Of a stretch of DNA of 17,808 nt, positions 6,485 to 12,749 are shown piece after piece. Made by a program: the position numbers and the translations under genes. The notes under the pieces were generated by a model. It was not told the origin of the DNA and made no database searches. It saw only the letters and a list, made by a program, of their open reading frames with translations. This DNA is from CBFGRV01 sp965651265 (GTDB lineage Bacteria; Bacteroidota; Rhodothermia; Rhodothermales; VXPQ01), in the NCBI GenBank assembly GCA_965651265.1, contig CBFGRV010000061.1, positions 1-17,808 on the forward strand, given 5' to 3'. Positions within the stretch are counted from its first letter, which is position 1; the number at the start of each line of letters is the position of its first letter.

Positions 6485-6973
6485 ATGAAGGACCTGCAAG
6501 ACCTGTACGTACACGAGCTCCGAGACCTTTATGACGCTGAAAATCAGCTCATCGAGGCGCTCCCGAAGATGGCTAAGAAAGCGGAGCATCCGGAGCTCAA
6601 GAAGGCGCTCGAAGAGCATCTGGAGGAGACGATGCAGCAGCGCGACCGAATCAAGGAAATCTTGAAGCGGCACGATGAGAGAGTGACTCGCAAAGTCTGT
6701 AAAGCGATGCGCGGCCTGATCGCCGAAGGCGAGGATGTCGTCAAGGAAGCCGAGGATCCCGACGTACGCGATGCGGCCATCATCGCCGCCGCGCAGCGCG
6801 TCGAGCATTACGAGATCTCCGGCTATGGCACCGCCGCAACCTTCGCCGAAATGCTCGGCTTCACCGAGGACTACGAGCAGCTCACGGAGACGCTCGAAGA
6901 GGAGAAAGCTGCCGACACGAAGCTCAACAAGATCGCGAAGGATCGCGTGAACAAAGAGGCGGCTGCGGTCTGA
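6485..6973 (+). CDS. YciF-like ferritin-superfamily stress protein (DUF892)
   Basis: A 162-residue all-helical protein of the YciE/YciF family (DUF892), a four-helix-bundle relative of ferritins whose biochemical role is not settled and which is linked to general stress. The full family pattern is visible: the N-terminal helix LYVHELRDLYDAENQLIEAL, helix two with EEHLEET, and helix three with AAQRVEHYEISGYGT, whose Glu and His residues match the putative di-metal site. Length is normal and no signal peptide is present, so cytoplasmic. The start is secure: GAGGAGGT lies 8 nt before the ATG. It is the only plus-strand protein gene in the window, is monocistronic, and ends at a strong terminator (7046-7087). 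A GCGTAACG motif lies about 35 bp upstream of the start. Confidence 0.93.
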   Translation: MKDLQDLYVHELRDLYDAENQLIEALPKMAKKAEHPELKKALEEHLEETMQQRDRIKEILKRHDERVTRKVCKAMRGLIAEGEDVVKEAEDPDVRDAAIIAAAQRVEHYEISGYGTAATFAEMLGFTEDYEQLTETLEEEKAADTKLNKIAKDRVNKEAAAV

Positions 6974-7045
6974 CCAGACCTGAGGCTCGGTTCGGATGTC
7001 CCGGAGTTACGCGCTGGAATCCGCACAGCCCTCTTCATCGATCAG

Positions 7046-7087
7046 GAAGGTCGGCTTCGAATCCATCGAGGCCGGCCTTCTTTATTT
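7046..7087 (+). terminator. Intrinsic terminator of the YciF-like gene
   Basis: A 15-bp stem (7046-7060 with 7066-7080, two G-U pairs) with a 5-nt loop is followed by TTTATTT. It lies about 70 bp after the YciF-like stop and abuts the stop codon of the convergent DUF1640-like gene. The minus-strand side lacks a T-run, so it may serve that gene only weakly. Confidence 0.8.
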
Positions 7088-7382
7088 AAAGGAACACACC
7101 GACGAGCGTCATCACCGTTGCGAAGAAGGCGGTCAGTGCGAGAAATCGCCACGTCAGATCCGCCTTCAGCGATGACATCTCGCCCTTCAACTCTGCGCGC
7201 ACGGTCGCCATCTCCCCTCTTAGCTCCGCGCGCAGGCCACTCATCTCGGCCCGAAGCAACGCCACATCCTGCTTCGTGGCCATCTCCTCCCGGTATTGCT
7301 CGAATAGAAGTGCGAGCGCGTCGGACTGCATGGCCGTGAATTCGGATTTTTCGAAGTGCTGCCGGAGGAGGTCTCTTTTCAT
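7086..7382 (-). CDS. Coiled-coil protein with C-terminal membrane anchor (DUF1640-like)
   Basis: With the ATG at 7382 the product has 98 residues. It resembles the widespread DUF1640/CCDC90-type coiled-coil proteins, whose function is unclear. Residues 1-35 are amphipathic (FTAMQSDALALLFEQYREE), followed by the characteristic ATKQD and a coiled coil made of 7-residue repeats (LRAEM, LRAEL, VRAEL, LKADL; about 38-76). A single hydrophobic segment (LALTAFFATVMTLVGVFL) closes the protein as a tail anchor. A TTG at 7475 would add 31 residues that look non-conserved and overlap the preceding stop, so it is rejected; AGGGA sits 7 nt before the chosen ATG. It may have its own AT-rich promoter or be the last gene of the carbohydrate operon, 82 bp after the isomerase-like gene. 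Confidence 0.75.
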   Translation of the reverse strand: MKRDLLRQHFEKSEFTAMQSDALALLFEQYREEMATKQDVALLRAEMSGLRAELRGEMATVRAELKGEMSSLKADLTWRFLALTAFFATVMTLVGVFL

Positions 7383-7406
7383 GCTACGTTCCCTGTGTCT
7401 GCCGGT

Positions 7407-7435
7407 TCTATATAAATAGACACGGGACGCCTGAA
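7407..7435 (-). promoter_or_regulatory. Possible promoter of the DUF1640-like gene
   Basis: On the minus strand TATAGA (complement of 7407-7412) sits in a conspicuous AT-rich island that also forms a TCTAT-N4-ATAGA dyad (7407-7420), 25 nt upstream of the start. A poor -35 (TTCAGG, complement of 7430-7435) lies at 17-nt spacing. The AT island in GC-rich surroundings is the main evidence. Confidence 0.3.
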
Positions 7436-7464
7436 GATATAACCTCGCCGGAAGGGCGGCGCTT

Positions 7465-8388
7465 CTATTGCACAAGCCGCGCGAGGTGGCGCCGGCCGAT
7501 CCGAAGCCCCTCCTTCACCCTCTCCTCGGTGCCCTCGTATTCGGGATCCTCGTGTTCGATGGAGAGCGCCCCGTCGTAGCCGATCTCGCGAAGCGTGGCG
7601 ACGAAGGCCGACCAGTTGATCTGTCCGCTGCCCGGCATCCGGTACCGCCACCACCCCGAATGCCACGGATTGTCGCCGAGCTGCTCGCCCAGCACGCCGT
7701 GGCGATACTGGCCCTCCAACAGGATCTCGGCATCCTTCGCGTGCGCGTGGAAGATGCGACCGGCGTAGTTCCGCGCGGCTCGCAGGTAATCGATGCCGAG
7801 CCATAGCAGATGCGACGGATCGAAGTTGAGGCCGAAGTGTTCCGACGGCACCTCATTGAAAAGCGCATCCCACAGCTCCGGCGAGTACGCGTAATTGCCG
7901 GGCAACCCGAACTTCACCCAGTTCTCCATGGGACAGTTCTCGATCATCAGCTTCACGCCGCGACCCTCCGCGTACGACACCAGTTCACGGAACAGCCGCC
8001 CGGCCTCCTTCATGACCTGCGCCGGCTTCACGGGCCGCGCGCCCACGAACGTACCCACCAGCGGCACCTCCAGCAGGGCCGCCGCGTCGATCACCTTGCG
8101 AAGGTGTGCGTGGTAGCCGCCCCGCCGCTTCGCGTCTGGATGCAGATTGTTCTCGTAGTAGGCCATCGCGGAGATCCGGATGCCATTCTCCGCCAGCACC
8201 TCGCGGGCGCGTGCCGCATCGTCGGCCGTGAGGTTCGCCACATCGAGCTGACCGGCAACGTGCTTCCGCCGCGTCTTCCGTGGCCACGCCGCCAGCTCGA
8301 TGGCATCGAAGCCCTCCGCCGCCGCCCATCGAACCACGTCTTCGAACGGCACCTGCGGGAGGCATGCTGTCAGAAATCCAAGTTGCAT
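7465..8388 (-). CDS. Sugar phosphate isomerase/epimerase-like TIM barrel
   Basis: A 307-residue protein of the xylose-isomerase-like TIM-barrel superfamily (AP endonuclease 2 fold; IolE, IolI and sugar epimerases). It would isomerise, epimerise or dehydrate a sugar or sugar acid in the cytoplasm; the substrate cannot be read from sequence. The metal-site pattern is complete: Glu150 (KLMIEN), Asp190 and His193 (NFDPSH), His214 and His216 (FHAHAKD) and Glu278 (SIEHED). The segment GQINW before the last strands is common in the family. Length is typical, with no signal peptide. It follows the AllA-like gene by 21 nt without a Shine-Dalgarno, so the two are surely co-transcribed. A short GC hairpin lies after the stop but without a T-run. 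Confidence 0.9.
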   Translation of the reverse strand: MQLGFLTACLPQVPFEDVVRWAAAEGFDAIELAAWPRKTRRKHVAGQLDVANLTADDAARAREVLAENGIRISAMAYYENNLHPDAKRRGGYHAHLRKVIDAAALLEVPLVGTFVGARPVKPAQVMKEAGRLFRELVSYAEGRGVKLMIENCPMENWVKFGLPGNYAYSPELWDALFNEVPSEHFGLNFDPSHLLWLGIDYLRAARNYAGRIFHAHAKDAEILLEGQYRHGVLGEQLGDNPWHSGWWRYRMPGSGQINWSAFVATLREIGYDGALSIEHEDPEYEGTEERVKEGLRIGRRHLARLVQ

Positions 8389-8409
8389 AGCGTGTAATTA
8401 GAATCGCGA

Positions 8410-8859
8410 TTAGATATCGACGCGGAAAGGTTCGATCTCCTGCTTGACGACGTCTTCACGCGGCGTGCCGCGGCGAAAGATCACGAAGTAGGTGGCCGCG
8501 TCAGAATCCACGGGATGGCAGGCGCTGTGCCAGACGCCGCGCCCGATGACCACGGCCGTCCCGGGCTCGGCGCGGAAGGCGTGTACGCCACCGTCCTCAT
8601 CCATCACCGGCAGCACGAAAGGTCCGTCGATGGGCACCAGCAGCTCCTGCGTGCGGTCGTGCCGCTCCATCCAATCGACTCGACCATCGCGCGGGTAAAC
8701 CGTGCAGAAGCCGATCTCGCTCTCGCCGTCGGTGTCGTACTGAGCGACATCCGACCAGAACTTGAACGTTTCGTCCGAGGCCAGCGGCGGGCCGGATGGC
8801 GGGCTGGCCACTCGTCCGAACGGACCGAAATTCTCAGGTGTGATGGGTTGCGCACGCAT
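8410..8859 (-). CDS. AllA-like (ureidoglycolate lyase family) cupin
   Basis: A 149-residue protein of the ureidoglycolate lyase (AllA) fold, a cupin-like beta-barrel. Family features are the start MRAQPITPENFGPFGRV, the strand pair around VDWMERHDRTQELLVPI and the signature VVIGRGVWHSACHPV, followed by ATYFVIFRRG. The conserved His residues (about 67, 111 and 115) could ligate a metal. No ureide or purine catabolic gene is nearby; instead it sits between a secreted GH13 gene and a sugar isomerase-like gene. Action on a sugar acid or a keto-sugar is therefore more likely than ureidoglycolate cleavage (inference). An ATG at 8910 would add 17 residues with no family similarity and would overlap the upstream repeats, so the ATG at 8859 is chosen. 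No ribosome binding site is visible. Confidence 0.82.
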   Translation of the reverse strand: MRAQPITPENFGPFGRVASPPSGPPLASDETFKFWSDVAQYDTDGESEIGFCTVYPRDGRVDWMERHDRTQELLVPIDGPFVLPVMDEDGGVHAFRAEPGTAVVIGRGVWHSACHPVDSDAATYFVIFRRGTPREDVVKQEIEPFRVDI

Positions 8860-8864
8860 ATCGG

Positions 8865-8913
8865 ATTGAATTGAATTGACTTGCGGGATGCATCGTCGGC
8901 TCGGATGCATCGT
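8865..8913. promoter_or_regulatory. Repeats upstream of the AllA-like gene
   Basis: The 96-bp gap between the GH13 stop and the AllA-like start is the largest within this gene cluster. It holds two copies of GGATGCATCGT (8886-8896, 8903-8913), each containing the palindrome GATGCATC, 17 bp apart, and then a threefold tandem ATTGA (8865-8879) next to the start codon. The paired palindromes look like a regulator site or an internal promoter region, but I see no good -35/-10 pair. Confidence 0.35.
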
Positions 8914-8955
8914 TGGGGATCATCGTAGGTTCGTATCAAATGACCACATGAGGTA

Positions 8956-11331
8956 CTATCGGTTCAGCAGCATGCGGCCGGTCAGCGTCTGCTCGCCGAC
9001 CTCGAGCCGATAGAAATAGACCCCGCTTGCCAGGCCGCCGGGCTCGAAGCGGACGTCGTGATCACCTGCCGACATGGTGCGATCGATGAGCGTCGCGACG
9101 CGACGACCCAGCACATCGAATACGGCAAGCGACACGGGCGCCGCCTCGGGGATCGAAAAGGAGATGGTGGTAAACTCATCGAACGGATTCGGATAATTCC
9201 GCGCCAGGGTGGCCAGGGCAGGCACCTCGGCGGGCGGCTCCGTCGCGACCGGCAGTTGCAGCGCATCATCCGAAATGGCAAGGAGAAGCGTGGTGTAGCC
9301 CGGGATCTCGCGGATCACCGTGCCGAGTTCGGCCCCTTCTCGCATTTCGACGGCGCCGGTCATCAGATCGGTCAGGTAGTAGGTCGCGTCAGCGTCCAGC
9401 TGCATCTCGGCCGCGGGCAGATGGAGCTCGGCCTCGACGGGCTCTTCGATCGTGTTGACCGCAGCGATCACGTGGAGGCCATCGCTCCATCGCCGAAAGG
9501 CGAAGACCCGGCGCTGCGCCTCCTCAGGAGTGACAGGCACTTCCTCGAAGGTCCGGCTATGGAGCGCCGGAACGGAGCTGCGCAGCCAGGTCAGATATTC
9601 GTAATGTGGCACGAGGCCAAGTGGATCGAGCGATCGGATCGATCGTCCTCTGGCGAAGATGAAGTTGGTGCTGTAGGGATGCTTCGTCGAGCCGATCTCC
9701 TGGCCGTTGTAGATCATCGGGATGCCGGGCAGCGAAAACAGGAGTGTGGCCGCCATCTTCGTCTGCTCGACCGTGTGATCGGCGATGAACCGTCGGGTGT
9801 CGTTGTTCTCCATGAACCGGAATACCAGGGCATTCGGGTGATGGCCCTTGCCTTCGTTCGTCAGCGCCCTTCGAAGCAGCGACGCTCGATTCGTCGCGTT
9901 GGACGAGTTGAAGACGGTGTGACTCGTCTGCTCCGAATACGACGTCTGCCATGTCCAATGGGAGACCCAATCGTATTCATCGTACCAATCGTAGGCCGCG
10001 TCGAAGCGGCCCTCGAAGTTGAGGTCGCGTGCGGCCGGACTCTCGCCGAGCAGGAAGATTTCAGGCTTGATCCGCTTCAGATCGAACCGCCAGTTCTGCA
10101 TGGCTTCGGGCGCGCGGGCATTGACGCTCCAGACCGCATCGATGCGGTACCCGTCGATGTCGTACTCCTCGATCCACTTCTGGCCCGCCTCTCGCATCCA
10201 GCGGTACACCTCCGGGTTGTTCCAGTCGATGATGACCAGTCTTTCCCAGAAGTAATTAAAGAACGGGTAGTATGCGGCCGTGTCCGATTGGGAATAGTGC
10301 TGTGAGTACGGCGCGTCGTCAGGCTCCGTCATGTAGAAGTCGTAGTAGCGCGACGCTTCCCGATGGGCGAGCACATCCTGTGCGTATCGATGCTGGATGG
10401 AGGTGTGACTCGGCACGAAGTCGAACAATACCCGCATCCCGAAGTCTTCCTTCGCGGAGCGCACCAGCTCGCGCAGGTCTTCCTCGCTGCCGAGGTCATC
10501 GCGCAGGCGGAAGTAGTTCGTGATGCCGTAGCCCTGGCCCGACGTCCCCGGCCCCTCGCGCTGCGCCTCGAACACAGGCTGGATCCACAGCGTGTTGACG
10601 CCGAGCCGCGCGATTTCATCGAGACGCTCCGTCACATCGCGCCAGCGACCGTTGGGTTCGAAGATGTAGGGGGTGACCTCATAGACGATGGCGCGCTCGA
10701 TCCATTCGGCATGATCCTCTTCGATGTCGAAAGGCACGATGCCCTCGCTGGAAACGGTGACGAACGTCCGCGCACGGCCTTCCTTGCCGGCGCTGTCTGC
10801 GACGACGACGTCGAAAAAATACTCTCCGAACGGAGCGTCGTCCGGAATGGTCGTCTGGGCCGTTTCCCCCGAGCCCGTCACGGTGAGGGGGGCAGGATTG
10901 TCCGGGTCGGCGCTCCACTGGTACGATTCGGGCGGCCCGTACGGCGCCTCCAGAACATCCACACTCAGTGTCACGGTGCGGCCGCTCACTTCCGCCCCGG
11001 CATAGATCTCCGGAACGAGGTCGTATCCGATAACCCACCGCGCCGTATCCGAGCAGGCACCCTGCGAGCACGCCACAACGATGTTCTCGCCCGTTCGGAG
11101 CACGACATCCACAATAAACCGGCCCTCCGCGACCTCGAACGGGTACTCGTCATCGTTCACATGGACGACGCCGGCGTCGATCTCACCCTCCACGGATCCG
11201 GTGATGTTCTGCTCCGGAAGCCAGGCCTCTGCATCGTAAAAATCGAGCTCGATGGACTGCGCCGACGCCCCACAGGCGAGAATGGCGAGGAAAGCGGTAA
11301 GCCGTACACATCGGCCCCATGGAGCATGCAT
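8956..11331 (-). CDS. Secreted GH13 alpha-amylase-family enzyme with T9SS sorting domain
   Basis: With the ATG at 11331 the product has 791 residues. It starts with a Sec signal (cleavage likely after CGASA, residue 24). Residues about 25-200 are beta-sandwich modules, possibly Ig- or carbohydrate-binding-like. The GH13 barrel covers about 210-580: region I DFVPSH (304-309), region II DGYRIDAV with nucleophile Asp398, region III LLGES with acid/base Glu430, and region IV ENND with Asp511. The usual NHD is NND and the usual VxNH is VPSH, so substrate or linkage may be non-standard. A domain C sandwich follows, then a T9SS type A sorting domain (about 710-791; NYPNPF, DVLGRRVATL, SGVYFYRL), which predicts surface attachment or release. 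The ATG shares its A with the pyranase stop (TGATG), indicating coupling; GGTGA lies about 8 nt upstream. An in-frame start at 11400 would bury the signal peptide. Confidence 0.9.
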   Translation of the reverse strand: MHAPWGRCVRLTAFLAILACGASAQSIELDFYDAEAWLPEQNITGSVEGEIDAGVVHVNDDEYPFEVAEGRFIVDVVLRTGENIVVACSQGACSDTARWVIGYDLVPEIYAGAEVSGRTVTLSVDVLEAPYGPPESYQWSADPDNPAPLTVTGSGETAQTTIPDDAPFGEYFFDVVVADSAGKEGRARTFVTVSSEGIVPFDIEEDHAEWIERAIVYEVTPYIFEPNGRWRDVTERLDEIARLGVNTLWIQPVFEAQREGPGTSGQGYGITNYFRLRDDLGSEEDLRELVRSAKEDFGMRVLFDFVPSHTSIQHRYAQDVLAHREASRYYDFYMTEPDDAPYSQHYSQSDTAAYYPFFNYFWERLVIIDWNNPEVYRWMREAGQKWIEEYDIDGYRIDAVWSVNARAPEAMQNWRFDLKRIKPEIFLLGESPAARDLNFEGRFDAAYDWYDEYDWVSHWTWQTSYSEQTSHTVFNSSNATNRASLLRRALTNEGKGHHPNALVFRFMENNDTRRFIADHTVEQTKMAATLLFSLPGIPMIYNGQEIGSTKHPYSTNFIFARGRSIRSLDPLGLVPHYEYLTWLRSSVPALHSRTFEEVPVTPEEAQRRVFAFRRWSDGLHVIAAVNTIEEPVEAELHLPAAEMQLDADATYYLTDLMTGAVEMREGAELGTVIREIPGYTTLLLAISDDALQLPVATEPPAEVPALATLARNYPNPFDEFTTISFSIPEAAPVSLAVFDVLGRRVATLIDRTMSAGDHDVRFEPGGLASGVYFYRLEVGEQTLTGRMLLNR

Positions 11332-11732
11332 CAAAACGTCACCCCGGAAAACAGAATGATATTCGCGTAGGGCGTCGCCTCGCCGGTGCGCACGAACCAC
11401 GTATTGCCGTTCTCGCAGGTTCGACGCTTGAATTCTTCGTGAGGGACCGCCTGGATGGGGACGTTGGGTAGCATTCGGCGAACTTCATCGATCAGATCCC
11501 CTCCCAGGCTGGCCATCTCCTCCGCGATGAGGGCGTGCTCGACCTCGAGCTCCTCGAGCACGACCCGAAGCGTATCGATGAATCGCGGGATGTTCGTGGT
11601 GAGGGCCAGGTCAACGATCTCCTTCCCATTCGGTATCGGCAATCCGCTGTCGCAGATCACGAGGCGATCGGTATGTCCCATTCCGGCCACGATTCGTGCA
11701 AGCGATGCGTTCAGGATGCCGTTCTTCTTCAT
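11331..11732 (-). CDS. rbsD: D-ribose pyranase (RbsD/FucU family)
   Basis: Interconverts the pyran and furan forms of ribose (relatives act on fucose), supplying the form used by the kinase. It has 133 residues against a usual 131-139. The N-terminus MKKNGILNASLARIVAGMGH is textbook, with His20 as predicted catalytic residue and Asp28 in ICDSGLPIP. The C-terminal active-site segments are also present: His98, RTGEATPYAN (115-124) and the final strand. No signal peptide, so cytoplasmic. It follows the ribokinase gene by 45 bp, the standard functional pairing, and its stop overlaps the GH13 start by one base. No Shine-Dalgarno is visible. The RbsD/FucU family cannot be split by eye with certainty, but the ribokinase neighbour favours RbsD. 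Confidence 0.92.
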   Translation of the reverse strand: MKKNGILNASLARIVAGMGHTDRLVICDSGLPIPNGKEIVDLALTTNIPRFIDTLRVVLEELEVEHALIAEEMASLGGDLIDEVRRMLPNVPIQAVPHEEFKRRTCENGNTWFVRTGEATPYANIILFSGVTF

Positions 11733-11777
11733 TTCGGATGCGGGGATGGAGTCGGCGGATTGCGATGAGGTGGTGCT

Positions 11778-12749
11778 TCAGGCGCTTTGATTTAGCGCCT
11801 TAATGTCTGTGATGAAGGCGTCGAGCTCCTCGGGGGAGGGCATGGATGTCTGAGCCCCCATCCTCGTGACGGCAAAGGCCGACACGGCGATGGCCCGCTC
11901 GATGGCGTCCTCCACGGTCTCTCCGCGCGACAGGCCGTAGGCCAGGGCGCCTGTGAAGGCATCGCCCGCGGCCGTGGCGTCGATCGCCTGCACCTGGAGC
12001 GCCTCGAAGGATCGAGACTGCGACTCTGTGACCAGGAGCGCCCCCTGCGCGCCCAGCGTGATGATGACGCATCGCACGCCGCGCTCCATCAGGGCTCGCG
12101 CGGCGGCCTCCGCCGACGCGGTGTCCGTGACGGAAACGCCCGAGAGTAGCTCGGCTTCGGATTCGTTGGGCGTCAACACGTCGACCAGCTCCAGCAGCTC
12201 ATCCGGCAGCTCCCGTGCGGGGGCAGGATTCAGGATGACCTGCGCGCCGGCCTGTTTGCCCTGACGCGCCGCTTCGATGACCGTCTCCAGCGGGATTTCC
12301 AGTTGCAGGGCCACGACGCCGGCCTGCTCGAAGGCCGCCCGATGCGTGCGAACATCCCGGGGGGAGAGTCGCATGTTACTACCGCCGACCACGATGATCT
12401 CGTTCTCACCCGTAGAGTCGACCGTGATCAGCGCCACGCCCGTGGGCTCCGCATCGTCGAGAATGACGTGCGACAGGTCGATGCCCTTCTCGCCCAGGCT
12501 CTCCGACAGGCGGTCCCGGAAAACGTCTCTCCCCATCCGAGCGATCAACCGAACGCGGCCCCCGAGTCGCCCGCAGGCCGCCGCCTGATTCGCTCCCTTT
12601 CCTCCCGGGTACATCCCAAAATCCGTCCCCATGACCGTCTCGCCGGGCTCCGGGAAGCGCCGGCATGACACCACCATGTCCATGTTGGCACTACCCACGA
12701 CGACGACGGGTGAAATCGTCTCGTTCCGGCCGAAGGAATCGCTGCTCAT
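11778..12749 (-). CDS. rbsK: Ribokinase (PfkB family)
   Basis: ATP-dependent phosphorylation of D-ribose at O-5, feeding the pentose phosphate pathway. It has 323 residues, slightly longer than the usual 305-310 because of a short N-terminal extension. PfkB features are VVGSANMDMV (18-27), GGKGANQA (49-56, the sugar-binding glycine motif), NPAPA (174-178), TPNESEAELL (193-202) and the signature DATAAGDAFTGAL (257-269) with catalytic base Asp263. The start overlaps the sulfatase stop by 4 nt (ATGA), so translation is probably coupled. Presence with RbsD but without ribose transporter or regulator genes is notable: here the ribose-like sugar may come from polysaccharide or glycoside breakdown. 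The PfkB family includes kinases of other sugars, but the pyranase neighbour supports ribokinase. Confidence 0.93.
   Translation of the reverse strand: MSSDSFGRNETISPVVVVGSANMDMVVSCRRFPEPGETVMGTDFGMYPGGKGANQAAACGRLGGRVRLIARMGRDVFRDRLSESLGEKGIDLSHVILDDAEPTGVALITVDSTGENEIIVVGGSNMRLSPRDVRTHRAAFEQAGVVALQLEIPLETVIEAARQGKQAGAQVILNPAPARELPDELLELVDVLTPNESEAELLSGVSVTDTASAEAAARALMERGVRCVIITLGAQGALLVTESQSRSFEALQVQAIDATAAGDAFTGALAYGLSRGETVEDAIERAIAVSAFAVTRMGAQTSMPSPEELDAFITDIKALNQSA
11780..11800. repeat. Perfect hairpin spanning the end of the ribokinase gene
   Basis: AGGCGCT (11780-11786) and AGCGCCT (11794-11800) pair perfectly around a 7-nt AT-rich loop. In the mRNA the stem covers the last codons and ends at the stop codon. 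No T-run follows, so it is not a terminator. It might slow decay or uncouple ribokinase from pyranase expression. Confidence 0.4.

Noticed and set aside
8410..8910. Longer form of the AllA-like protein from the ATG at 8910
   Set aside because: The added 17 residues lie over repeated GATGCATC DNA and precede the normal family start.
9058..10305. 415-residue plus-strand ORF
   Set aside because: Antisense of the GH13 gene; repetitive Arg/Val/Gly composition and no motif.
11268..11331. Lipoprotein signal on the GH13 protein (AILAC)
   Set aside because: The residue at -2 is Leu, which fits the lipobox poorly, and a good signal peptidase I site (ASA before Gln) plus a T9SS domain explain export.
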